Shown here: positions 7,152-15,143 of the stretch, piece by piece
Position numbering within the stretch: the stretch's first letter is position 1
Layout of the letters: the number at the start of each line of letters is the position of its first letter
Assembly: GCA_026225275.1 (NCBI GenBank)
Contig: JAMFSL010000057.1
Location: 1-64,000, forward strand
Source of the DNA: Puia dinghuensis
GTDB lineage: Bacteria; Bacteroidota; Bacteroidia; Chitinophagales; Chitinophagaceae
Length of the DNA stretch: 64,000 nucleotides
Direction: 5' to 3'
Program-made: the position numbers and the translations under genes
The notes under the pieces: generated by a model
What the model was told of the DNA's origin: nothing
What the model saw: the letters and a program-made list of their open reading frames with translations, nothing else
Database searches by the model: none

Positions 7152-8429
7152 ATGAGTCCAAACCATTCACCTAAAAACTCTACTTCCAGGATACTTTTGG
7201 CCAGCCTGGCCGGAACGACCATTGAGTTTTTTGATTTTTACATCTATGCTACTGCGGCAGTATTAGTGTTTCCCAAATTATTCTTTCCTTCCTCCGATCC
7301 TACTTCCGCCACCCTCCAATCTTTGGCGACATTCGCTCTGGCTTTTTTTGCCAGGCCGCTGGGAGCGGCATTGTTTGGGCATTTTGGCGATCGTAAAGGT
7401 CGTAAAGCCACGCTGGTTGCTGCATTGATGACCATGGGTCCCTCGACAGTGGCTATCGGTCTTCTCCCGACTTACAAGTCGATCGGCGTGCTGGCGCCCA
7501 TCTTATTGGCTTTATTCCGCTTTGGTCAGGGACTCGGACTGGGCGGCGAGTGGGGCGGGGCCGTCTTATTGGCCACCGAAAACGCACCGGCTGGTAAAAA
7601 ATCATGGTATGGGATGTTTCCACAGTTAGGCGCACCCATTGGATTTTCTTTTTCCATCGGCATTTTTCTTATCCTTGGCAAAACCCTGAGCGACCAGCAA
7701 TTTCTCGATTATGGCTGGCGCATCCCGTTTATTGCAAGCGCCATACTAGTCTGGGTGGGTCTTTACGTCCGGCTAAAGATCACCGAGACGCCTGACTTTA
7801 TAAAGATCATGGAGAAAAACGAACGGGTAAAAGTACCGGTGATCGACGTTTTCACAAAACATGCCAGGGCGATAAGCCTGGGTACGGCAGCCGCTATTAC
7901 CACCTTTCTGCTATTTTATCTGATGACGGTATTTACATTAAGCTGGGGCACCTCGGTCCTTGGTTATCCCAAGACTAATTTTCTGATAGCCCAGTTGATC
8001 TCCATGCTGTTTTTTGGTTTGGGCATCCCGCTGTCGGCAGTACTGGCTGACAGATATGGCCGTGGAAAAATATTGATGGTCGCTACCGGGAGCATTTTTC
8101 TCTTTGGTCTGGTGTTCTCTGCTCTGTTCGTTCCCGGGAATCTCGGAATAATCATCTTGTTCCAGGCCCTGGGCATGTTTCTGATGGGCCTGACGTATGG
8201 CCCGATGGGGACAGCGCTGGCCGAAATCTTCCCCGCGTCTGTCCGGTATACCGGGGCGTCGCTGGCCTTTACGCTGGCGGGGATATTGGGGGCGTCGCTT
8301 ACTCCTTACCTCGCCACCACGCTGGCCAAGAGTCACGGCCTGCCCTATGTAGGTTATTATCTTTCCATCGCTGCTGTCATCACCTTTGTGGCGTTGGTTG
8401 CTGCGAGGTCTTCGATGAGAGAAAAATAG
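7152..8429 (+). CDS. MFS transporter, metabolite:H+ symporter (MHS) family
   Basis: A 425-residue inner-membrane protein with about 12 membrane segments. The N-terminus 'LLASLAGTTIEFFDFYIYAT' and 'FARPLGAALFGHFGDRKGRK' (the MFS A-motif between helices 2 and 3) are diagnostic of the MHS group, which includes ProP and ShiA. 'GQGLGLGGEWGGAVLLATE' and 'YGWRIPFIAS' are further MHS signatures. Substrates in the family are carboxylates and compatible solutes such as shikimate, alpha-ketoglutarate or proline/betaine; the substrate here cannot be read. It stands alone, divergent from the SDR/methyltransferase pair and convergent with the TetR gene. Confidence 0.9.
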   Translation: MSPNHSPKNSTSRILLASLAGTTIEFFDFYIYATAAVLVFPKLFFPSSDPTSATLQSLATFALAFFARPLGAALFGHFGDRKGRKATLVAALMTMGPSTVAIGLLPTYKSIGVLAPILLALFRFGQGLGLGGEWGGAVLLATENAPAGKKSWYGMFPQLGAPIGFSFSIGIFLILGKTLSDQQFLDYGWRIPFIASAILVWVGLYVRLKITETPDFIKIMEKNERVKVPVIDVFTKHARAISLGTAAAITTFLLFYLMTVFTLSWGTSVLGYPKTNFLIAQLISMLFFGLGIPLSAVLADRYGRGKILMVATGSIFLFGLVFSALFVPGNLGIIILFQALGMFLMGLTYGPMGTALAEIFPASVRYTGASLAFTLAGILGASLTPYLATTLAKSHGLPYVGYYLSIAAVITFVALVAARSSMREK

Positions 8430-8448
8430 CCGGCGGCCTGATTGCCGG
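8430..8448. terminator. Short hairpin between convergent genes
   Basis: CCGGC (8430-8434) pairs with GCCGG (8444-8448) in the 30-base gap between the converging symporter and TetR genes. It begins right after the symporter stop. There is no T-tract, so termination is uncertain. Confidence 0.3.
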
Positions 8449-8459
8449 ATAGGGGGAAT

Positions 8460-9041
8460 TTATAACACGGAGAGAGACACGCGGATGATATCCTCCAACG
8501 TCTTGCGGTCCGGATTGTCTGATGTAGCGGAGACACGCAGGCCGGAGAGTGCGGTAAAGAAGAAACGGGCAATCGACAGGGCGTCCAGCTTTCGGGAGAT
8601 GAGTCCGGAATCCTGTCCTTTTTGAATGGCTACTCTCAGGATCTCTTCAATCTCCTGGCGGTTGGCTTGGACGATGGCCGCAATCTCAGGATCATGAGGC
8701 GCAAGCTCGATGCCACTATTGACCAGGAAACAGCCCTTTTGCATACAGTTGTCAACCTCTACCGGCAGTACCGCATAGAAGATGTCCTTCAAGGCTTGCC
8801 GGACATTCGTCGCCGTCTCCAGGTTATGCCGCATACTATCGACGCCTTCCCGCTGATATTTCTTCAAGGCAGCAAGGAATAACTGGCGCTTGTCGCCAAA
8901 CGTCTCATAGATACTGGAGCGGCTGAGCCCCAAACCCTCTACTACATCCTGGATGGAGCAGGCAGTGTAGCCTTTATCCCAGAAAACGCCAATGGCTTTT
9001 TCAAGCACTTCTTCAGTATCAAATTCTTTTGTACGTGCCAT
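8460..9041 (-). CDS. TetR/AcrR family transcriptional regulator
   Basis: A 193-residue regulator. The helix-turn-helix is textbook: 'EEVLEKAIGVFWDKGYTACS', then 'IQDVVEGLGLSRSSIYETFG' and 'DKRQLFLAALKKYQREG'. The C-terminal part has 'NCMQKGCFLVNSGIELAPHD', typical of the subgroup regulating SDR or nitroreductase-like genes. The adjacent SDR gene at 9118-9879, transcribed in the same direction just upstream, has two near-identical 14-bp palindromes around its promoter, which are the best candidates for this protein's operators. It has its own -7 element at 9074-9081. Confidence 0.9.
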   Translation of the reverse strand: MARTKEFDTEEVLEKAIGVFWDKGYTACSIQDVVEGLGLSRSSIYETFGDKRQLFLAALKKYQREGVDSMRHNLETATNVRQALKDIFYAVLPVEVDNCMQKGCFLVNSGIELAPHDPEIAAIVQANRQEIEEILRVAIQKGQDSGLISRKLDALSIARFFFTALSGLRVSATSDNPDRKTLEDIIRVSLSVL

Positions 9042-9056
9042 GAATGGTAAAAACCC

Positions 9057-9081
9057 TTGCCTTTTTTACAAGGCAAAGGTA
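9057..9081 (-). promoter_or_regulatory. Promoter and dyad of the TetR gene
   Basis: The minus strand has TACCTTTG (9081-9074), a match to TAnnTTTG, 33 bases before the ATG at 9041. The same stretch contains TTGCCTT/AAGGCAA (9057-9063 and 9070-9076), a perfect 7-base dyad overlapping the -7 element, suggesting autoregulation or a leader hairpin. A -33 TTG is not evident. Confidence 0.5.
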
Positions 9082-9117
9082 TTTATTAATTTCCATATGG
9101 ATGAGCCTGCTGCCGGC

Positions 9118-9879
9118 TTATCCTAAGATGGGATTGATGGCGACTCCACCGTCGACGACATAATCACCGCCAGTGATGAAGGTTGCATCATCACTTCCAA
9201 GGAAGGCCACCAATTTGGCCACTTCGTTTGCGGTGCCGAATCTTTTCAGCGGAACTCTGGCCGTGAATGCAGTAACGAATCCTTCGCGGGTAGCGTCATC
9301 CAAACCTGCCTTATCCAAAATGGGTGTCTCGATCGGGCCGGGGCTGACCGAATTGACGCGGATCTTGCGGGGCGCGAGTTCAGTAGCGGCGACTTTCACC
9401 AGGGAATTCAGGGCTGCCTTACTGGGGCCGTAGACGGAAGAATTAGCCATGCCGGTAGTGGCACTGACTGAAGACAGTAGGATGACCGAGGAGCCTTCCT
9501 TTAACAAGGGGAGGAATTTGCTGAGGGTGAAATAGGCGCCTTTGAAGTTAATATTCATGATCTGGTCAAATTGCGCCTCAGTGGCGACATCCAACGGAAA
9601 GAAAGATCCGACGCCGGCATTGATAAAGAGGATATCCACCTTACCATGCAGTTTTTTGACTTTCTCCACAAGGGCATCAGTATGACTGAGATCGGCTGTG
9701 TCTGCCAGGATGCCGGTCGCGTTGGGGCCAAGTTCTTTTACCGCTTCATCTATAGCAGACTGGCGACGGCCGGTAATGACGACTTTAGCACCTTTTAGCA
9801 GCAGTTCTTTGGCGGTGGCGAAGCCTATTCCGCTATTTCCGCCAGTGATGACGGCGATTTTGTTCTGTAATATGCTCAT
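9118..9879 (-). CDS. SDR family oxidoreductase (glucose dehydrogenase-like)
   Basis: A 253-residue classical SDR. Motifs in order: 'KIAVITGGNSGIGFATAKEL' (TGxxxGIG), 'DILFINAGVG' (NAG), 'SSVILLSSVSATTG' (catalytic Ser), 'SSVYGPSKAALNSLV' (YxxxK), 'IRVNSVSPGPIETPI' and the C-terminal 'ATFITGGDYVVDGG'. It is complete and of standard length. It probably oxidises or reduces an alcohol/carbonyl with NAD(P). The TetR gene is downstream in the same orientation with a separate promoter, and the control region of this gene (9903-9950) carries two palindromes, so it is the likely target of that repressor. Confidence 0.9.
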   Translation of the reverse strand: MSILQNKIAVITGGNSGIGFATAKELLLKGAKVVITGRRQSAIDEAVKELGPNATGILADTADLSHTDALVEKVKKLHGKVDILFINAGVGSFFPLDVATEAQFDQIMNINFKGAYFTLSKFLPLLKEGSSVILLSSVSATTGMANSSVYGPSKAALNSLVKVAATELAPRKIRVNSVSPGPIETPILDKAGLDDATREGFVTAFTARVPLKRFGTANEVAKLVAFLGSDDATFITGGDYVVDGGVAINPILG

Positions 9880-9902
9880 TTTTGGGGTCGATCGATATTT
9901 AT

Positions 9903-9916
9903 GGAACGATCGTTCC
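9903..9916. promoter_or_regulatory. TetR-type operator O1
   Basis: GGAACGATCGTTCC is a perfect 14-bp palindrome located immediately downstream of the -7 element of the SDR gene, i.e. over the expected transcription start. Confidence 0.7.
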
Positions 9917-9917
9917 G

Positions 9918-9950
9918 CAAAGGTAACGATTCAGGAATGATCGTTCCAAA
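9918..9950 (-). promoter_or_regulatory. Bacteroidota-type promoter of the SDR gene
   Basis: The minus strand shows TTTG at 9950-9947 and TACCTTTG at 9925-9918, with 21 bases between the -33 TTG and the -7 element. This matches the TTG...TAnnTTTG consensus well. Leader length to the ATG at 9879 is about 30 bases. The two palindromes lie in the spacer and at the start site. Confidence 0.75.
9934..9947. promoter_or_regulatory. TetR-type operator O2
   Basis: GGAATGATCGTTCC differs from O1 by one base. It starts 31 bases from O1 (three helical turns) and fills the -33/-7 spacer of the SDR promoter. Confidence 0.7.
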
Positions 9951-9990
9951 TAAATTTTCTTGTCTCCACCACCCAACTCAACCTATTAAT

Positions 9991-10025
9991 GACACTAATC
10001 TGCTGATTGACGACACTTATCCGCT
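9991..10025. promoter_or_regulatory. Direct repeat with 21-bp period (copy 1 of a shared site)
   Basis: GACACTAATCTGCT (9991-10004) and GACACTTATCCGCT (10012-10025) match at 12 of 14 positions and are 21 bp apart, i.e. on the same face of the helix. The cores TAATCTG and TTATCCG recur with the same spacing at 51594-51628. Such spacing is typical of AraC- or LytTR-type activators. Confidence 0.5.
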
Positions 10026-10119
10026 AAAATTTTTGTAAAATTTCCATGGGGCGATCGTGGTGCGGATTTTGCACCTACCTTTTGAATTACAAGGACTTCC
10101 CTTACTAAATCAAAACGCC

Positions 10120-10953
10120 ATGAAAGTCTTTATTACGGTTGTTATACTGTTTGTACTGACCTCGGTGTGGGATGTCAAGGGCGAACATCCCGATGTTATC
10201 GCGCGGCGGGGACCAAACCCGCCGGACAGTGAATTTTGCGGCAGTATCCGCAATACCGCTTTTAATGCAGGCGAAAACCTCACTTATAAAGTGTCCTATG
10301 TGGTAGCAGGCGTCTCTTTATCCGGCGGCGAGGCGACATTCAAAACAGATCTGGAAAAGCTGATGGGGAAAAATGTCTACCATGTCGTCGCCGAAGGAAA
10401 AAGCTATCATGACGTGCTGTTCAAAGTAAGGGATAAGTACGAGACTTATATTGATACCAGTACTCTCCAGCCCTATAAGTTTGTCCGGGATGTCAATGAA
10501 GGCGGTTATAAGACTGTCGAAAACGTCTCTTTCTATAAGGCTACCAATACCGCCATTACCAGTAGTGGCACTTACCAGGTTCCCAGTTGCATCCAGGACG
10601 TCCTCAGCGCAATCTTCTACGCCCGGAATATCGATTTTAATCAATACAAACCCGGTGACAGAATACCTTTTGACATGTTCCTGGACCGCCAGGTATATCA
10701 TCTTTATATCAGGTATCTTGGAAGAGAGACTATTCGGACGAAATACGCTAAGTTCAGGACTTTTAAATTTAAGCCCCTTCTGGTCAAAGGCACCATGTTT
10801 GAGGGTGGCGAGAAAATGACAGTATGGGTGACCGACGATCCTAATCATATCGCTGTCCGGGTCCAGAGTCCCATCACTGTGGGCAAGGTATCCGTCGATA
10901 TGACCGACTACCGTAACCTGCGTTACCCGCTGTCTTCACTGGTCGATCTGTAA
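10120..10953 (+). CDS. DUF3108 domain-containing exported protein
   Basis: A 277-residue protein with a signal peptide ('MKVFITVVILFVLTSVWDVKG'; the hydrophobic core is residues 3-15). The mature part matches DUF3108: 'FNAGENLTYKVSYVVAGVS' (strand pair), 'YHVVAEGKSYHDVLFKVRDKY', 'LQPYKFVRDVNEGGYKT' and the C-terminal 'MTVWVTDDPNHIAVRVQS'. DUF3108 proteins are beta-rich periplasmic proteins of unknown function, found across Bacteroidota near cell-envelope genes. I chose ATG 10120 over upstream starts because it begins the signal peptide. Its neighbours are a convergent gene and, upstream, the divergent TetR-controlled SDR. Confidence 0.82.
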   Translation: MKVFITVVILFVLTSVWDVKGEHPDVIARRGPNPPDSEFCGSIRNTAFNAGENLTYKVSYVVAGVSLSGGEATFKTDLEKLMGKNVYHVVAEGKSYHDVLFKVRDKYETYIDTSTLQPYKFVRDVNEGGYKTVENVSFYKATNTAITSSGTYQVPSCIQDVLSAIFYARNIDFNQYKPGDRIPFDMFLDRQVYHLYIRYLGRETIRTKYAKFRTFKFKPLLVKGTMFEGGEKMTVWVTDDPNHIAVRVQSPITVGKVSVDMTDYRNLRYPLSSLVDL

Positions 10954-10968
10954 TGTAAAGGCGGCGGC

Positions 10969-12426
10969 TTATTTCTGATCAGCCGGTTTGGGCTGACAGA
11001 CATAGCCGAATAAACACCGATCCTTGATCATGGCGGCCACTTCGGCCGGAACGTATTCCTCCCACCCTTCTTCCTCGTGTTTGATCATTTGCAGCACTTT
11101 GTCGGTCTGGATCTGCAGATTGATCTCTTTGTAATGATGGATATCCTCGATCTTGTTATTGGCGATCAGGTAGCGGTACAGGTCGACGAGATGAGAAGGG
11201 GGATTAAACCGCAGGCAATTATAAATGATGCCATTACGCAAAGTAGGATAAATGAAAAGCTTGACCTTCCTGCTGAACAGGGTCGCAAACGACTCCAGGA
11301 TGCCTCCCGGCAGATCCTTGTAATGCTCTTCGGAAAAGATATACTCGAGATTGGGATAACCCAATACCACACCCATTTTCAATTTGGTGATCTTCGATAA
11401 ATAAGCCACCAGTTTGTAATACTCATGAAAATCGGAGATCAGGACCGTCTGGCCCAGCGCGCAAAGAATATCCACCCGGTCGAGGAAGTCCTTTTCATCG
11501 ATTTCGGCTGTCGGATCTGCATCCCTTTCTTTCAGCGCCTGCAGGGTCAACTCTGCGATCACCACGACCTGGTCCTTGTCAACATCGGGCTCCTGTAAAA
11601 ATTGTCTAACGCCCGTATTCAGCATATCCAGGTGGACATTGATGACAGGCCGGAAGCGACCGCGTATGACCACGATATGCTTCTTATACAGTATCTCGGA
11701 AGGCTGCATGTTAATGCCGTCCGGACCGAATAATGCTGCATCTGTAAAACCGTATTTGACGAGGTGCAGGCTCATCAGTCTGTTATCCACCTTGCTGAAG
11801 TCAGGGCCCTCAAAACGGATCATGTCGATCTGAATCGCATCTCTTGACAAATTGTCCATCAGGGACAATAAAAAAATATTAGGATGCGCGTGGTAGTAAA
11901 AACAAGCGTACAGGAGGTTTACACCCAGGACGCCGACAGCATTCTGCTGTAAGACATTGTCATTGTCCAGTAATTTCACATGGATGACGACGTCATTGAA
12001 GGCTCCGCCGGGTTCCAGTTGGAATCGTACGCCCATCCAGCCATGTCCTTCATTGGTCTTATGATAGTTGAGAGCCGACATGGTATCGGCAAAAGCAAAA
12101 AAAGTCGTTGTATCCCCGCGCTTTTCGGCCAGCCTCTCGATCAATAATCCATACTCCTTTTCCAGCATGGCTATCAATCGCGCCTCACTCACATATCGCT
12201 TGCCATGGGAGCCATAAATGGCATCGGAAAAGGTCATATCGTAGGCCGACATTGTTTTGGCTATCGTGCCCGACGAAGCGCCAGCCTTAAAAAAATAAGC
12301 GGCTACGTCCTGCCCTGCGCCCACTTCCGAATATGAGCCGTAAATTTTGGGATCCAGGTTGATGGCGAGCGCTTTCTGCTTTGTTCCTAAGTCTTTATTG
12401 TGAATGACATCCATACAATTTGTCAT
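10969..12426 (-). CDS. Conserved cytosolic protein of about 480 residues, function unknown
   Basis: A 485-residue soluble protein. The N-terminus 'ALAINLDPKIYGSYSEVGAG' followed by 'VAAYFFKAGASSGTIAKTMS' and 'YDMTFSDAIYG' is strongly conserved, as far as I recall, in a widespread family whose members are sometimes labelled nicotinate-nucleotide adenylyltransferase. I see no HxGH nucleotidyltransferase motif, so I do not adopt that name. A second region contains 'LDRVDILCALGQTVLISDFHEYYKL', shortened here to its key segment TVLISDFHEYYK, which could be a catalytic or binding loop. No signal peptide or membrane segment. It stands alone with a TACCTTTG promoter element. Confidence 0.7.
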   Translation of the reverse strand: MTNCMDVIHNKDLGTKQKALAINLDPKIYGSYSEVGAGQDVAAYFFKAGASSGTIAKTMSAYDMTFSDAIYGSHGKRYVSEARLIAMLEKEYGLLIERLAEKRGDTTTFFAFADTMSALNYHKTNEGHGWMGVRFQLEPGGAFNDVVIHVKLLDNDNVLQQNAVGVLGVNLLYACFYYHAHPNIFLLSLMDNLSRDAIQIDMIRFEGPDFSKVDNRLMSLHLVKYGFTDAALFGPDGINMQPSEILYKKHIVVIRGRFRPVINVHLDMLNTGVRQFLQEPDVDKDQVVVIAELTLQALKERDADPTAEIDEKDFLDRVDILCALGQTVLISDFHEYYKLVAYLSKITKLKMGVVLGYPNLEYIFSEEHYKDLPGGILESFATLFSRKVKLFIYPTLRNGIIYNCLRFNPPSHLVDLYRYLIANNKIEDIHHYKEINLQIQTDKVLQMIKHEEEGWEEYVPAEVAAMIKDRCLFGYVCQPKPADQK

Positions 12427-12475
12427 TTATGTATATCGCTGCCAAAATCAATTACAATAATAAATGAAAGGCGGC

Positions 12476-12483
12476 CAAAGGTA
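12476..12483 (-). promoter_or_regulatory. -7 element of the 485-residue protein gene
   Basis: The minus strand reads TACCTTTG, 50 bases upstream of the ATG at 12426. A TTG lies 23 bases further upstream, at the long end of the accepted spacing. Confidence 0.5.
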
Positions 12484-12505
12484 CGATTTTGTATGGGAAT
12501 TAACG

Positions 12506-13132
12506 TCAAATACTCAGCATGGCAATCGCCATCTGAGGCTGGTATCCTGCCCGGAATGTTTTTACAACCGATTGGGGCGTCAGCACCTCTACCCTATCTA
12601 TTAAGGGCAGCGTTATTCCTTCTTCATAGCCAAAGGGAGTCCAGCGGTGGAACAATCCGTCGGCATATAAGAATGGCGCGTCCTGATACCGGATAAAACA
12701 ACCGGCAGGAATTTTTTTTCGGTTCTCCTCATGTGTTACTTTCGCTCCACCGAGGTTGATCCTTTCCTTATGAAGGACTTCATCTATTTTCCAGACAGGG
12801 GTTCGCAGATCAAAGCCATATTCCGGATTCGCCCCAACCCAGGCGGTTTTAAACCGGTTGAATGCTTTTTTCCTGCATTCGGCGCAGGGACGATGACCTG
12901 CTGAAAAAGCGGTGGCTTCATCGAGGAAGAAGAGCTCGGTATATCTGTTCGGTTCCATAACAGGCCTATGTCTCTCTTTGAATTCAAGCAGGCAGATCAG
13001 CCATGCCTTCATTTTGAACGGGCGGACGATCGTCTTGTTTTCGTCATGAATGACGCCGCGGTTTCCCATCCAGGAGCCGCGTGCAGGGGTTGCAATGATA
13101 TTTCCCTGTGGATCGACCCGATTCTGTAGCAT
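12506..13132 (-). CDS. Conserved hypothetical protein with a CxxC motif
   Basis: A 208-residue soluble protein. Its most striking segment is 'FSAGHRPCAECRKKAFNRFK', where His and a CxxC pair could bind zinc, preceded by 'RYTELFFLDEATA'. Other conserved-looking parts are 'ARGSWMGNRGVIHD' near the N-terminus and 'WTPFGYEEG' near the C-terminus. The HRPCxxCR pattern recalls the Ada-type metal-binding motif but the rest does not match Ada. It stands alone between the 485-residue gene and the M1 peptidase gene, all on the minus strand. I do not recognise a function. Confidence 0.6.
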   Translation of the reverse strand: MLQNRVDPQGNIIATPARGSWMGNRGVIHDENKTIVRPFKMKAWLICLLEFKERHRPVMEPNRYTELFFLDEATAFSAGHRPCAECRKKAFNRFKTAWVGANPEYGFDLRTPVWKIDEVLHKERINLGGAKVTHEENRKKIPAGCFIRYQDAPFLYADGLFHRWTPFGYEEGITLPLIDRVEVLTPQSVVKTFRAGYQPQMAIAMLSI

Positions 13133-13163
13133 AGTTTGATGGTTTTGTGTTAGGATGCAGGAA

Positions 13164-13199
13164 TCGGGCTTTATGTTGCCAGCCGGGCGGTGAGCCCGA
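13164..13199 (-). terminator. Hairpin after the M1 peptidase gene
   Basis: TCGGGCT (13164-13170) pairs with AGCCCGA (13193-13199). It begins 22 bases past the stop of the M1 peptidase gene on the minus strand. There is no T-tract after it, so it is only a candidate terminator. Confidence 0.3.
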
Positions 13200-13220
13200 A
13201 GTCATTTAACATATCCATAA

Positions 13221-15125
13221 CTACTTCTTCCGGTCGGGCGCCTGCAGTAATGGCCATACATTATCCCTCGGATAGCTGTCCGGTGTATACGTGCTTCCCA
13301 GCGTCACTTTCCGGATGGTCTTGCCGGATGGAACGTCAATGATCGCCGTCTTGTTCCCCTGTTCCCAAACGCTGACGGACCGGTGGATCTTGCGGTTGGA
13401 ACCATCGGTAAAGTCGATGGTAAGGTCGATCGGAATAGGCTTGCCGCCTTTGTTGGCGACGACCACGGCCGTGCTGCCTTTTTTGTGTTGCAGCCCGGTG
13501 ATGGCCAGGTCGGGATAGCCGTCGTCATAGAACCAACGCCGCCAGAACCAGTTCAGGTTCTTGCCCGATCCCGTATTCATGCTACCAAAGAAATCCAGCG
13601 GGGCGGGATGTTTACCGCGCCAATCTCGGATATACCGGTGTAATCCCCGCAGGAACAGGCTGTCCCCCAGCATGTCTTTGACATAAAGGTAACCCAGAGC
13701 CGGTTTGGGATAGGAATTGAGGTAATAATCATTGTCCTCTTCCTGGGTAGAGGGCGTGATGATCGGCAGGTCGTTTTCCCTACCGGCCCCCTTCGCATAG
13801 GGATCCACGCCATATCCGTCGACCAGGCTGGTGTCGATCATGGGTGAGATCAGCCATTCACCGATCGTCGCCCATCCCTCATCCATCCAGGCATATTTAG
13901 TCTCGTTGACGCCCATGTAAAAGGGAAACATCGTATGGAAGATCTCGTGATCGGTGAGTTCGATCGACTCGGCCCTGCTGTCCAGCGGGTTGTCATTGAC
14001 CATCATCGGGTATTCCATCTGGTCGAGCCCGTCGAATACAGTTTCATGCGGATAGGGATAGGGCCATGCCGGGATGCGATAGCTCATCGCCTGCACTGTC
14101 TTCCGGGCAAAATCCACTACTTCGTAAAAATCCTTGTGCGACGGATTGAATACGGCATCCACCCTGGTCCGCCTGCCTGTCGAAGGATCGACGACCAGAC
14201 TTGAAGCCTTCCAGATATAATGATTGCTGACGGCAAATACAAAGTCCGTCACACTGTCGGCCTCGAATGTCCAGGTAAGGCTGTCGGCGTGGCGGGTAAT
14301 GTCCTTGCGGGCAAGATCATTGGTATCGATAATCGTCACGGTGGCATCACTGTTGTTGGCCGCGTCTATTCGTTGGGTGTATTTATCCGTCAGCACTTCA
14401 TCGCGGTTGACGAGGTTTCCGGTGCCCCATACCAGGTAATCCCCCGGCACGGTGACAGCCGCTGAAAAATGACAGAAATCATTGTAGAATTCCTGCGGCC
14501 CCAGATAGGGAATGCGGTTCCATCCGTCTATATCGTCGTAGACGGCGATGCGGGGAAAGAAATAGGCGATGAAATACGATCCGCTGTCTACTTCGCCGGT
14601 ACGGATGTGAGACGTCTTATTCAGCGTATAGGCGAAGTCGAGAGATACTTTTATCTGTTGACCGGGGCCCAGCGCAGGTATCCTGACGGGCATATCCGTT
14701 CCGTCCGCGGCTCTTCTGCGACCGCTGATTTGCTTATCGGGCGCCAGGCCATCGATCACCAGGTCGGTGACGGAGACGCCGTCGGTTATGTCTTCCGGTC
14801 GTATGGTCATCATCCGCTGAGCGCCTTTTTTGTAGAGGTTGGGATACAGTTTGAATAGCAGCTGCCTCAGCGTATCCGGGCTATTATTGCTGTATACAAT
14901 CGACTCCGATCCGTTGACCAGCCGGGATGCCGGATCAAAATTCACCTTGATCGAATAGTCCGCTCTATTTTGCCAATAATGCGGTCCCGGCACACCGGCA
15001 GCCGTACGGGTTCCTTTATCGAAAGCCTCCCGGATATTTAATGGAACTGGCAGCGATGTCTGGGCGATACAGATAACGGGCTGTAAGGAATAAGCCAGCA
15101 CCAGGAAAGCGACAGGAAATTTCAT
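13221..15125 (-). CDS. M1 family zinc metallopeptidase (exported)
   Basis: A 634-residue protein with a signal peptide ('FPVAFLVLAYSLQPVICIAQ'). The zinc site is complete: His393-Glu394-Ile-Phe-His397 and, 18 residues later, Glu416 in 'WMDEGWA', the HExxH-18x-E signature of M1 aminopeptidases. 'FDGLDQMEYPMMV' takes the place of the GAMEN exopeptidase motif. The N-terminal beta domain ('NRADYSIKVNFDPASRLVNG', 'GSESIVYSNN') is standard, and a C-terminal beta domain follows the catalytic core. It probably trims peptides in the periplasm. It is the last gene of a minus-strand set: DUF2809 (2 bases) MpaB-like (18 bases) M1. Confidence 0.9.
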   Translation of the reverse strand: MKFPVAFLVLAYSLQPVICIAQTSLPVPLNIREAFDKGTRTAAGVPGPHYWQNRADYSIKVNFDPASRLVNGSESIVYSNNSPDTLRQLLFKLYPNLYKKGAQRMMTIRPEDITDGVSVTDLVIDGLAPDKQISGRRRAADGTDMPVRIPALGPGQQIKVSLDFAYTLNKTSHIRTGEVDSGSYFIAYFFPRIAVYDDIDGWNRIPYLGPQEFYNDFCHFSAAVTVPGDYLVWGTGNLVNRDEVLTDKYTQRIDAANNSDATVTIIDTNDLARKDITRHADSLTWTFEADSVTDFVFAVSNHYIWKASSLVVDPSTGRRTRVDAVFNPSHKDFYEVVDFARKTVQAMSYRIPAWPYPYPHETVFDGLDQMEYPMMVNDNPLDSRAESIELTDHEIFHTMFPFYMGVNETKYAWMDEGWATIGEWLISPMIDTSLVDGYGVDPYAKGAGRENDLPIITPSTQEEDNDYYLNSYPKPALGYLYVKDMLGDSLFLRGLHRYIRDWRGKHPAPLDFFGSMNTGSGKNLNWFWRRWFYDDGYPDLAITGLQHKKGSTAVVVANKGGKPIPIDLTIDFTDGSNRKIHRSVSVWEQGNKTAIIDVPSGKTIRKVTLGSTYTPDSYPRDNVWPLLQAPDRKK

Positions 15126-15143
15126 CTTTAAAGATAATATTTT

